Shown one piece after another: positions 1 to 9,000 of a stretch of DNA of 64,000 nucleotides (position 1 is the stretch's first letter; every line of letters begins with the position of its first letter). The notes beneath the pieces are model-generated. The model did not search any database, was not told the DNA's origin, and saw only the letters and a program-made list of their open reading frames with translations. The translations under genes were made by a program, and so were the position numbers. Origin of the DNA: Stercoripulliclostridium_A sp045577735. Its GTDB lineage: Bacteria > Bacillota > Clostridia > Christensenellales > DTU072. The stretch covers positions 109,453 through 173,452 of the forward strand of contig JAZNIY010000004.1 in assembly GCA_045577735.1 (NCBI GenBank), written 5' to 3'.

Positions 1-1
1 A

Positions 2-1465
2 AAGGTATTTGAAAATAAGGACATTACAAAAATTATTTTTGACGTAAAAGACAAAATGCATATTTTAAAGCAATATGACATTAAGCTTTCAATGCCATAT
101 GAAGACGTGTTATTAAAATCGTATCTATCTAATTCTAACTATGTATATAAAAACGCTAATGATATGATTTCAGCAAATGGGTATAGTGAAATAGCTTGTG
201 GTTTATTCTCTTATAATAATCATTTGGATTTGGAACTTTGCAACAAAAAATTATCCTCTTTGTATTATGACGTTGAGTTACCACTTATCGAAGTATTGTT
301 TGAAACGGAGTGCAATGGTTTTACTATCGATTTATCGGTTTTAGATCAACTATCACAAAAGTATACTAATGAGATTAACGAACTAACAAATGATATCTAT
401 GATCTAACCGGTGAAACATTTAACATCAATTCTAACCAACAACTAGGCGAGATTTTGTTTGAAAAACTGGGATTACCTCATGGTAAGAAAAATAAAACAG
501 GGTACAGCGTTGCTGCCGAGATTTTGGAAGAGTTAGATCACCCCGTTGTAACCTTACTTTTAAGATATCGTCAAATTAAAAAACTGCAGTCTACCTATAT
601 TGATGGTATGCGTTCTGTTATAAACAAACAAACTGGTAAAGTTCATACCATTTTTAAACAATGTTTAACAACTACCGGGAGATTGTCCTCTACTGAACCT
701 AACCTTCAAAATATTCCTATAAGAACGGAGGAGGGAAGAGAAATTAGAAGGATGTTTGTTGCGAGTAAGGATAACATTTTGGTAAGTGCAGATTATTCTC
801 AAATTGAATTGAGGCTTCTTGCACATTATAGCGAAGATTCCGTACTTGTTAATGCGTATAAGAATGGAGAAGACATTCATTCGGTTACTGCTTCTAAAAT
901 TCATGACGTTCCAATTGCTGAAGTGACAAAATCTATGAGACGTAGTGCTAAGGCCGTAAACTTCGGTATTATTTATGGAATTAGCGCGTTTGGTCTTTCT
1001 AAGAACATTGGTATTAGGCCTTATGAAGCAAAAGAATTCGTTGAAAAGTATTTTGCAACTTATCCTAGTGTAAAAGAATATATGGATAGTAACGTAGCAT
1101 ATGCACAAGAAAATGGATTCGTTAGAACACTTGCCGGTAGAATACGATATTTCCCAGAATTTCGTTCTCCTAATAGGAATATAAGGGAGTTTGCAAAGAG
1201 GGCTGCGATGAATATGCCTTTGCAAGGTTCTGCTGCAGATATTATGAAAATTGGTATGTTAAAAGTATATAATGCTTTGAAGAACAATAATTGTAAGGCA
1301 AAAATAATTTTACAAGTGCATGATGAGCTTGTAATTGATTGTCCTAAAGATGAAGTGGAATTGGTTAAAAAATTGTTGGTTGAGAACATGCAAAATGCGG
1401 TGAAATTAAACATTCCATTAGTTGCAGATGCAAAAGAGGGCGACAACTGGTATAACGTTGAGTAA
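2..1465 (+). CDS. polA: DNA polymerase I, 3' part of gene (5' end outside window)
   Basis: This is the C-terminal part of family A DNA polymerase I, which fills gaps during repair and replaces Okazaki primers. The frame is open from base 2 with no start codon needed, so the gene begins before the window. The first ~90 codons match the tail of the 3'-5' exonuclease-like domain, ending in the typical ELPLIEVLFETE linker. The polymerase domain is complete: motif A DYSQIELR (near 791), motif B with the R..K...NFGIIYG pattern (near 938-979), and motif C QVHDELV (near 1315). Whether the exonuclease domain is active cannot be judged from the visible part. The coaE start lies 5 bases after the stop, as in many Bacillota where polA and coaE share an operon. 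Confidence 0.95.
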   Translation, partial: KVFENKDITKIIFDVKDKMHILKQYDIKLSMPYEDVLLKSYLSNSNYVYKNANDMISANGYSEIACGLFSYNNHLDLELCNKKLSSLYYDVELPLIEVLFETECNGFTIDLSVLDQLSQKYTNEINELTNDIYDLTGETFNINSNQQLGEILFEKLGLPHGKKNKTGYSVAAEILEELDHPVVTLLLRYRQIKKLQSTYIDGMRSVINKQTGKVHTIFKQCLTTTGRLSSTEPNLQNIPIRTEEGREIRRMFVASKDNILVSADYSQIELRLLAHYSEDSVLVNAYKNGEDIHSVTASKIHDVPIAEVTKSMRRSAKAVNFGIIYGISAFGLSKNIGIRPYEAKEFVEKYFATYPSVKEYMDSNVAYAQENGFVRTLAGRIRYFPEFRSPNRNIREFAKRAAMNMPLQGSAADIMKIGMLKVYNALKNNNCKAKIILQVHDELVIDCPKDEVELVKKLLVENMQNAVKLNIPLVADAKEGDNWYNVE

Positions 1466-1469
1466 GATT

Positions 1470-2033
1470 ATGATTGTAATAGTTGCTGGAGGAATAGGCG
1501 CTGGTAAAAGCGCTGTAATGAAGATTTTAGAAGACCTTGGTGCTAAGGTTATTTATGCTGACGTAATAAATAAACAATTGTTACAAGACGTAAATTATAT
1601 TAAGAAACTAGGCGAGTGTTTTCCAAGCGTAGTACAAGAAGGAAAAATTAATAAAAAAGAACTTCGCAACATTATATTTAATGATGAATTAGCTAGATTA
1701 AAGTTGAATGCTATAGCCCATCCTTTAATATTTAAAAAGATCGATGAATTAACGAGAGGAAACGGGGTGTTTTTCGTCGAAATACCACTCTTTGAAGAAT
1801 GTCACAAGAATATAAAATTTGATAAATTATGCGCTGTTAAAGCGTCTAAAAGTATTCGTGCTAATCGAGTTGCCTCTCGTGATGATATATCCATTGAAAG
1901 CGCCTTAAAGATTATTGAAGCTCAATATAAGGAAGAGGAAATATACGATAGGGCAGACTTCATTATTTATAATGAAAAAGATTTTGAAGATTTAAAGAAC
2001 CAAGTTATAGAAATATATAATAATGTTCAATAA
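1470..2033 (+). CDS. coaE: Dephospho-CoA kinase
   Basis: CoaE phosphorylates the ribose 3'-OH of dephospho-CoA, the last step of coenzyme A synthesis in the cytoplasm. The protein (about 188 aa) opens with the P-loop GGIGAGKS right after the start, followed by the family's LGAKVIYAD segment (substrate-binding Asp) and the IAHPLIF region. I chose ATG 1470 because it gives the canonical MIVIVAGGIG N-terminus. The same frame is open further upstream to 1422, but that would overlap polA and add an unrelated leader. The length is slightly short for the family, but the fold is complete. It sits directly behind polA, and its end overlaps the likely start of dinB at 2023, so the three genes are probably co-transcribed. 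Confidence 0.93.
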   Translation: MIVIVAGGIGAGKSAVMKILEDLGAKVIYADVINKQLLQDVNYIKKLGECFPSVVQEGKINKKELRNIIFNDELARLKLNAIAHPLIFKKIDELTRGNGVFFVEIPLFEECHKNIKFDKLCAVKASKSIRANRVASRDDISIESALKIIEAQYKEEEIYDRADFIIYNEKDFEDLKNQVIEIYNNVQ

Positions 2034-3266
2034 GATTATTCTGCACGTAGATTTAAATAATTTTTATGCTTCAGTAGAACGCTACTGGATCCCGAATTGC
2101 GTGGAAAGCCCATTGCAGTTTGTGGGGATCCTGACAAAAGACACGGCATTGTTTTAGCAAAATCAACGCTTGCTAAAAAAGCTGGTGTGCAAACGGCTGA
2201 GCCAATTTGGCAAGCTAAGCGCAAATGTCCCAATTTAATAGTTGTACCACCGCACTATTCAGAATACGTTAAGTATTCAAAAATGGTTAGGGATATATAC
2301 GTCAAATACACGTCACAAGTTGAGAGCTTTGGACTAGACGAGTGTTGGCTTGACGTAACAGGTTCTACAAAATTATTTGGAAATGGTGCTGAAATTGCAG
2401 AAAAGATAAGACAAGACGTAAAAGACGTAACAGGAGGGTTAACCGTTTCGATAGGAGTTTCGTTTACTAAAGTTTTTGCGAAACTAGGATCTGATTTAAA
2501 GAAGCCAGACGCAGTTAGCATTATCTCTCCTCAAAATTATAAAGAGGTTGCTTGGCGTTTGCCAGTAGGGGATATGCTTTACATTGGTAGGGCTACTGAG
2601 CAAAAATTGAGAGCCTATAATATTCATACAATTGGTGATTTGGCTAGATTTGACAAACAGATAATTATTAGAGAGTTTGGAAAATCGGGTGAAAAAATGT
2701 ATGATTGTGCAAACGGGTTAGATGATGATTCTGTTAAGTTATACACCGACAAAAGAATTCCAGAAAGTATTGGAAATGGTACAACAACGTCCGAAGATGT
2801 AAAAACAAGGTTGGAAGCGCAATCTGTAATATATTCTTTGAGTGAAATGATTGCATTTAGATTGCGGACGCTAAATATGGTTGCAGAGGGTGTTAGTATT
2901 TCTCTGCGTGACGTTAAATTAAGTACTCATACGAAACAAGGAACTCTTATAAGTCCAACAAATTCAAGTGATATAATTTCCAAAAAAGCAATGGATTTGC
3001 TTGACTCTTATTATGACTTTAAGAAGGCTATTCCATTAAGAACTATCACAGTTAACGTTTTTAAACTATTTCAAAGCGGAGAATTTGTTCAATATGATTT
3101 ATTGCATGATGATAGTAAAAAGTTGGAATCTTTGGACAAAACTATTGATAAACTGCGCGAAAAATTCGGCTATAACGTTTTGCAACGCGCGCTAAACGTA
3201 GGTACAATTTTTGTTTGTGACTCTAAGGAAGCAGATGACGATTTTGTTCCTTTTGACAAGCAGTAG
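2023..3266 (+). pseudogene. dinB: DNA polymerase IV (Y family), split by a -1 frameshift near codon 21
   Basis: DinB is an error-prone translesion polymerase. The N-terminus starts at ATG 2023 and reads HVDLNNFYASVE, which carries the first catalytic Asp. At about 2083-2084 the match jumps frame: PELRGKPIAV and everything after are one frame over, continuing to 3266. The upstream frame would stop near 2157. The downstream part is intact, with the catalytic SFGLDE motif, the TVSIGVSFTK palm segment, a helix-hairpin-helix region and the little-finger domain. One inserted base in the stretch after codon CGC (2080-2082) restores a normal ~414-aa protein, so this is either a real inactivating deletion or a sequence error. 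There is no slippery run at the site, so programmed frameshifting is unlikely. A TTG in the second frame (2097) would give a protein without the catalytic Asp. Confidence 0.85.
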
Positions 3267-3267
3267 T

Positions 3268-3780
3268 TCATTTTTGATGAAATATTTTTTCTGGCATGTA
3301 TTTTATTAATAAATATGTTATTAATCCGGTTAATACGCCAGCTATTCCACCAGTTAAAACAAGATAGGGTAAAAAACCAAAAACAAGGATATCACTCATT
3401 ATGAGGTAAGCAATGCAAAGTTGTATTATATTATGAGTAATTGCACCTATAATTCCTATTGTAGGTAGACCTATTTTTTTTGTTCGTAATAGTAAATATG
3501 AAAAAGTTGTAGAAACCACTGATGCACTTAAGGAATAAGCTATCATCATAGGGTTTCCAACGAAAATAGGAACCAGTATAGATTTAAATAATGATATCGT
3601 AATAGTAGGAAAGAAGCCAATTGTAATACAAGCAAATAACAACACAACGTTAGATAAACCTATTTTAATAAAAGGTAAATAAGGAATAATTGGCGGGATA
3701 TAGTTTTCTACTACACCTATAATTAGAGCAAGAGAAAGCAATATTCCTGTTAATGCTAGCTTTTTTGAGCGAATACTCAT
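3268..3780 (-). CDS. Gx transporter / heptaprenyl diphosphate synthase component I family membrane protein
   Basis: This is a small integral membrane protein of 170 aa with about five hydrophobic segments and repeated glycine-rich turns. The ENYIPPIIPYLPFIKIGLSN opening is typical of the Hpre_diP_synt_I (Gx transporter) family. Homologues lie beside ApbE-type flavin transferases and NusG-II proteins in Clostridia, and in Listeria a relative belongs to the extracellular electron transfer locus, where it is linked to quinone or flavin supply. The substrate is unknown. The start overlaps the NusG-II gene by 4 bases, showing translational coupling. Its stop lies one base from the dinB stop on the other strand, with no terminator hairpin between the converging genes. 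Confidence 0.85.
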   Translation of the reverse strand: MSIRSKKLALTGILLSLALIIGVVENYIPPIIPYLPFIKIGLSNVVLLFACITIGFFPTITISLFKSILVPIFVGNPMMIAYSLSASVVSTTFSYLLLRTKKIGLPTIGIIGAITHNIIQLCIAYLIMSDILVFGFLPYLVLTGGIAGVLTGLITYLLIKYMPEKIFHQK

Positions 3781-4190
3781 GAAGCACCTCCGGTAATGAT
3801 TGTCTCTTGATCAGATTTAACGATAATGGTAACTTTATTTGGAGCACATACGATGCGTTCACCTGATTTGGAAATTTCTTTTGAGTGAACGCAAATCTTG
3901 TTCATACAATTGCTTTCTAGGACGTAACAATATCCATTTTCGATCACAATGGTCATATTGTTTTCTAATATGGAAATTGTTCGGTCTGTTTCAAGTGGAT
4001 AAATACCAATTTCTTTTCCTTCATGATAAATTTCTATCATAGAGCCTGATTTAGTAGGAAAAGAAAAAACAAAACATAAGACTATTGCAATTAAAACAAC
4101 TGCAATTATAATAGCATCTATAAAATTAAAAGGTTTTTTTGATTTATAGATATTAATTAAGTTTTGTTCTTGTTTGATCTGTGATTTCAA
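3777..4190 (-). CDS. NusG domain II-containing membrane-anchored protein
   Basis: The 137-aa protein has a short basic cytoplasmic N-terminus, one transmembrane helix (about residues 22-44, rich in I, V and A) and an extracytoplasmic NusG-II-type beta domain. The MNKICVHSKEISKSGERIVCAPNKVTIIV segment, in which NKICVH and CAPNKV are the diagnostic parts, carries two cysteines. Despite the name it is not a transcription factor. The domain is found outside the membrane next to ApbE and Gx transporters, where a redox or flavin-related role is suspected. It overlaps ApbE by 38 bases and Gx by 4, so the three are one translational unit. Its exact biochemical function is unknown. Confidence 0.82.
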   Translation of the reverse strand: MKSQIKQEQNLINIYKSKKPFNFIDAIIIAVVLIAIVLCFVFSFPTKSGSMIEIYHEGKEIGIYPLETDRTISILENNMTIVIENGYCYVLESNCMNKICVHSKEISKSGERIVCAPNKVTIIVKSDQETIITGGAS

Positions 4191-5145
4191 ATAGGTCTTC
4201 TCCTATAGTGTAATACCCATTTTCAGTTAATAGTAAAGCAGAATAGCCATATTCTTCTACTACAGTTTTGCTAAGTTCATATCCTAATACCATAGTTGCT
4301 GTGGATAGGGCGTCACAAATGGTTGCACTTTCTCCTATTATTGTAGAAGCAATTATTGGATCGCTTTCAAAAGTTCCAGCAGGATAACCGTCAAGGCCTA
4401 GTACGTGATGATAGCGTTTTCCGTTTACTATATAATATCTTTCATAATCGCCACTAGAAGCCACAGCGCTGTTAGAAAGCGTAGCCTTTGCTACAAAACC
4501 TTCATTGCGAGGGTGAGCTACCATTAATTCTACTTCGCCATTAACTTTATAGGTTCTTCCTACGTCTATGACAACTTTTTTTTGTGTTTTGGCAATATCA
4601 AATGCTACGTCTACAGCATATCCTTTTGCAATTGCACCAAAATCAAGTTTGGCTTTGCTGTCTTTCTTCGTGATAGTCAAAGCGGTTTCATCAAGTGAAA
4701 ACAAGTTGAAATCACAATATGACAAGACTTCTTGTATTTGAGAATTGTTTGGTATTGAATTGGATGCTCCTATAAACGTTGATGGAGAAAAACTCCATAA
4801 CTCTGTTAGAGGGAATGTCGCGGGGTTAAACGCTCCATCTGTTTTTTTATGTACCTCTTTAGAAATTTTAAAGAGTTTAGCCGTTATCTCACTTACTTGG
4901 ATGGGTTGGTTTGCAAGAGCTTCGTTTATTTTATAGACGTCACTATTAACGTTATTTGTTGATAGTGCATTGTCCAATACTACAAGTTGTTCATCGATTA
5001 GTTTACCTTTGTAATTTGCCGCTTTTCCTTCTATCTTAATACTATAATAAGTGCCGAAAATGTATTTTTCGGCATTATAAGAGCAACCGCTTAACGTCAA
5101 AACGGAAATTATTATAATTAAAATAGCAATGAATGCTTTTTGCAT
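4153..5145 (-). CDS. apbE: ApbE family FAD:protein FMN transferase (lipoprotein)
   Basis: ApbE attaches FMN covalently to Thr or Ser of extracytoplasmic redox proteins, using FAD and Mg2+. The 330-aa protein has a lipoprotein signal ending at LTLSGC (Cys 21), so it is anchored outside the membrane. Family features include FGTYYSIK near the N-terminus, the KLDFGAIAKGYAVD segment that binds flavin, the VDVGRTYKV strand, SSGDYERYY, and a late DALSTATMVLGYE helix containing metal ligands. It is the second-last-but-one gene of an operon with NusG-II and Gx proteins. The usual target, an FMN-binding-domain protein or Rnf/Nqr subunit, is not in this window and must be encoded elsewhere. Confidence 0.93.
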   Translation of the reverse strand: MQKAFIAILIIIISVLTLSGCSYNAEKYIFGTYYSIKIEGKAANYKGKLIDEQLVVLDNALSTNNVNSDVYKINEALANQPIQVSEITAKLFKISKEVHKKTDGAFNPATFPLTELWSFSPSTFIGASNSIPNNSQIQEVLSYCDFNLFSLDETALTITKKDSKAKLDFGAIAKGYAVDVAFDIAKTQKKVVIDVGRTYKVNGEVELMVAHPRNEGFVAKATLSNSAVASSGDYERYYIVNGKRYHHVLGLDGYPAGTFESDPIIASTIIGESATICDALSTATMVLGYELSKTVVEEYGYSALLLTENGYYTIGEDLFEITDQTRTKLN

Positions 5146-6038
5146 TAATCGACGATAGGTTCAGGTCTATGAGGTCCCACGTAAATAATACCAATGGTTC
5201 CAGGACCACAGTGAGAACCTATAACTGGTCCTATAAATTGAGGTATAATTTTAGCATTAGGAAGAAGACTTTGTAGTTTTGCAACAACTCTATCGCGATC
5301 TTCAGGACAAGCGCCGTTCATAACGAAGATTGGGAATTTATCCAAATCAGTAGCGTTTTCTGCAATTTCCTTAATTACAGTCATTAGAGCCTTGTTTCTA
5401 CCAGCTACGTTGGTAGTGGGTATAAGAGTGCCAGCAGTAGTTAATTTAATTATTGGCTTTAGTTGTAGCATGGTGCCTAGAATTGCTTTAACAGCCGTAA
5501 GTCTTCCACCCTTTTTTAGGTACATAAGATCATCTGCAACAATGCTAGCATTAACTCTCATTTTTAGGTCTTCTAAAGCAGTTAATATCTCGTCAATATT
5601 TTTACCCTCATCAATTAGTTTTTTTGCATAAAGTACAAATATTCCGCTTGAAAGGCTTATTCCGAGAGTATCAAAGCGAACGAACTTGGCTTGAGGGTAC
5701 TTTGGAGTTAACTCATCAAGGGCAATTTTAAGGTTGTTAAAAGTACCACTCATGTTGGAACTAAAAGCAACGTAAAGCATCTCTTCGCCTTTTTTAAAAT
5801 AGGGCTCAAGAATTTGAACGTATTCAATAGGGTTTAAAGCTGCTGTTGAAGGCATGTTCCCAGCCTTAACGAGAGAGAAGAATTCGTTAGAACTTTCTTC
5901 AGTAATTAACTCGCAAAGTGAAGTTTTATTTTGGATTATATAAGGCATTTTAATGTGGTGTTCATCTCCCTCGATGCCATATTCTTTTGCAATATTAAAA
6001 TTTAACTCACTGTCTGAATCATAAAATAAATGTATCAT
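5145..6038 (-). CDS. DegV family fatty-acid-binding protein
   Basis: DegV/FakB proteins bind a single fatty acid and in many Bacillota present it to the kinase FakA for phosphorylation and phospholipid synthesis. The 297-aa sequence has the two-lobed family layout: an N-terminal lobe with the AGNMPSTAALNP loop (the TSQPS-type motif), the VAFSSNMSGTFNN segment, the helical insert rich in charged residues, and the GPVIGSHCGPGTIGIIY ending in which SHCGPG is diagnostic. A clear AGGAG ribosome-binding site precedes ATG 6038. The gene is 1 base from overlapping ApbE and 9 bases after the helicase gene. No FakA is seen here. Confidence 0.9.
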   Translation of the reverse strand: MIHLFYDSDSELNFNIAKEYGIEGDEHHIKMPYIIQNKTSLCELITEESSNEFFSLVKAGNMPSTAALNPIEYVQILEPYFKKGEEMLYVAFSSNMSGTFNNLKIALDELTPKYPQAKFVRFDTLGISLSSGIFVLYAKKLIDEGKNIDEILTALEDLKMRVNASIVADDLMYLKKGGRLTAVKAILGTMLQLKPIIKLTTAGTLIPTTNVAGRNKALMTVIKEIAENATDLDKFPIFVMNGACPEDRDRVVAKLQSLLPNAKIIPQFIGPVIGSHCGPGTIGIIYVGPHRPEPIVD

Positions 6039-6047
6039 ATTTTTCTC

Positions 6048-9000
6048 CTAATTATTGTTTAATTTTTCTCGTAAAAGTGACTTTTGGCGTTCAATGTTGG
6101 CAACAAGTTCAGCAAGAACTTTCTCGCGTGATAACCACCAGTCTCTCGACCAAACTCTTACGATAACCCAACCACGGCTTTCAAGGAATTTGAAGCGATA
6201 AACATCTCGTTCTAAAATGCTGTTGCTGGAATGGAAAGCACGGTAGTCACATTCTACTCCTAGTACGTAAGTATTTAATTCTCTATCAAATACGCCTATT
6301 GACAATTTGTAATCTGTATTACCAAGGTTAATGTCTACTTCGTAACCAAGATTTTCCAATGCTTCTTTAATTTGTATTTCATATGCGCCAATGGGATCAA
6401 TGTTGGTGCTTGATTTGTGCATTGTGGACAAGATATCTTTAACTTCTTGTTTATTGTTTTCCGATACGGCACGGGCATATTGTAGGTACTTCTTTAGTAG
6501 CTTTGGACCATTATTTTTGGTCGTTTCAGCTCTATCGAGCTCTTCTGGTTCTATGCTAGTAACCACGTAAACCTTTTTCTTTGCACGAGTAATTGCAACG
6601 TTCAAACGATTTTCTCCACCTTCATTGGAGAGTGGACCGAATTGTGCAACAACTTTGTCGTAATCATTTTTTGCATATCCAACGCTAAAGATTATTATAT
6701 CTCTCTCATCACCTTGAACGTTTTCAAGGTTTTTAACGAATAAGCTGGCATTTTCTCCGTCGACAATTCTATTTCTTTCATTAAATAGTTGTTTACGGAA
6801 GGTTTGGGATTTGTCAGCTTCGCTGTCAAGCAAATCTTCAATATATTCTTTTTGGTCAACATTAAACGTAACGATGCCAATGCTTTCGTTCATTTTACGA
6901 TGATTAAAGATATTTTTAACCAATTTAACTACAGCAACTGCTTCCTCATGATTGTGTCTATTTTGCCAAGTTCCTTTAACTTTTATTCTTGTTATGGGAG
7001 TTTCTTTTGAATCTTTTGACGTATTGGGTGCGATCTGTAGTTTATTTTCATAGAATGCTGCATTGGAAAAGTCAATTAGTTCTGCAAATTGACTGCGATA
7101 ATGGTACTGTAGATGTACGGGATAGTATCTAGAGGTTGCTAAATCAAGTAAGCTTTCTACTTCTAAAGCAGCCTGAGTAGAAAGATCATAGCCACTTGAA
7201 TAGTCGCCAAAATACTTTTTAACAAAACCAGCGGTGGGGCGTAATTGTTTGTTATCGCCAGCTATGACGACTTTGCTACCACGATAAATACCGGGTAGGG
7301 CATTTTCTATGAATATTTGTGATGCTTCGTCAAATACAACAAGATCGAATAGATCACGTTTTAATGGGAATATGGTGCTAACCACCTCTGGTGATAATAG
7401 CCAACAAGGGAATAGTCTTAATAAAAGCTCGTCAAAATAATCGAACATCATTCGAATTGGTTTTAATCCACGTTGTTTTTGAATTTCATATAAATAATCT
7501 TTCGATCGCGGTTCGTTTTTGAAGTATTCGCTATATTCTTGGCTAAATTTGTTGTTAGCTAAAGATTTAGAGATTTCACGTTGGTCTGCCTTGAGGAGTA
7601 ATACTCTATTTCGTAAATCATCAAAGGTTACTGTTTTTGATAAAAATGGTTCAATATATTTGTCCATAGAGACTATTTCGTGATAAATGCGTATGGGAAT
7701 TATCTTCTCTAAGACAAATTTCATTGAATCTAGCGTTTGTTCGGAATTGAAATAGGCAAAATCAAGTAATTCTTTAACGTTTTGGGATAAGGAATTAATG
7801 GCATTATTCATATCGCGAACTTTTACGTAATTATTTAATGCATCGCGTAATTTGATTAGCATAGAAGTATTGCCGTTAATCAATCCACCGATGGCTAAAG
7901 CATAGCCCTCATGATCTAAAACCTTACTTAATTTCTTATATTCTTGTGTAAAATCTTCAAGAGCTCGTTTAGCAACGTTTAAGTCTATCTTAACGTTGTC
8001 ATAATATCCGTTATATTTGGCTTGCAAGAATGGGAACATTGGCCAAAAAGCAGGGAAATACGAGAGGTGCAAACACTTGGTTAGTGACGGATGTTCAAAA
8101 TTTGTTATAATATGCGCCACTTTCTTTAGTGATGCACGATCGGTATTACCATTTTCTAGGTAAAAAGTTGTTAAATAACGGCTATATGGATATTTTGATG
8201 CATCAAATGGAACTAGATTTGATGATAGAATTTCATCTATCAAGGTCCTAGCTTCCTTTAATTGATGCATATCGACATCCGGCAATATGTGAGAAACCAT
8301 TTGATTTTCTTGTATTGATTTAAGTTGTGATATATAAAGATTAACTAGGTTTTTGTCCTTTATAAGTCTTACGTTCTCGCTTAAATCGGTATAGTTATAT
8401 GAAACAATGTTTGAGTTAGCAAGTTTCTCATATAGTTTGTAGTCCTTTGTATCTTTACCAATATTGTATGAGCCAGCATACATTTCTTGAAGAGTTAGAC
8501 CAAAAGGAGTTTTGTTAAATAGAGTATCACTTATTGATTGCAATACTTCTATTTCTTGATTTATGTTGCCTTCTACTTTTTTGAATTTTGCTAAATTATC
8601 GGAATAGTTGGAGGCAAGGGTAATGGAGTGCATCGTACGTACTCTATCAAAGAAGGCAAGTTTATCTTTTTCTGGATTAGGAATTAGCATGGCTTTGTTG
8701 TTTAATTTTCCAAGGCGGGAATAAACAACGTCAAGAGCAGCACGCTTTTGGCTTATTACTAATACTTTTTTACCTTTACAAAGGGCATCGCTTATTATAT
8801 TAACGATGGTTTGCGATTTCCCTGTTCCGGGAGGTCCATATATTACAACGTTATTCTCTCTATCAATTATTGAAAGAGCGTTTTCTTGGGCGTAATCAAG
8901 ATCGTTTATTGAATAATAAGAAGGTGAAAGTAAATTATTTTGACGTTTATTTGCCTTCTTTTTTCTTTTACGTTCAGCCCGTGTTTCTTTTTTTGTTGAT

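Noticed and set aside
665..1446. Long minus-strand frames inside polA
   Set aside because: They are shadows of intact polymerase motifs on the plus strand.
2097..3266. dinB starting at TTG 2097
   Set aside because: This start would omit the catalytic Asp segment found in the other frame at 2023-2082. A frameshift explains the sequence better.
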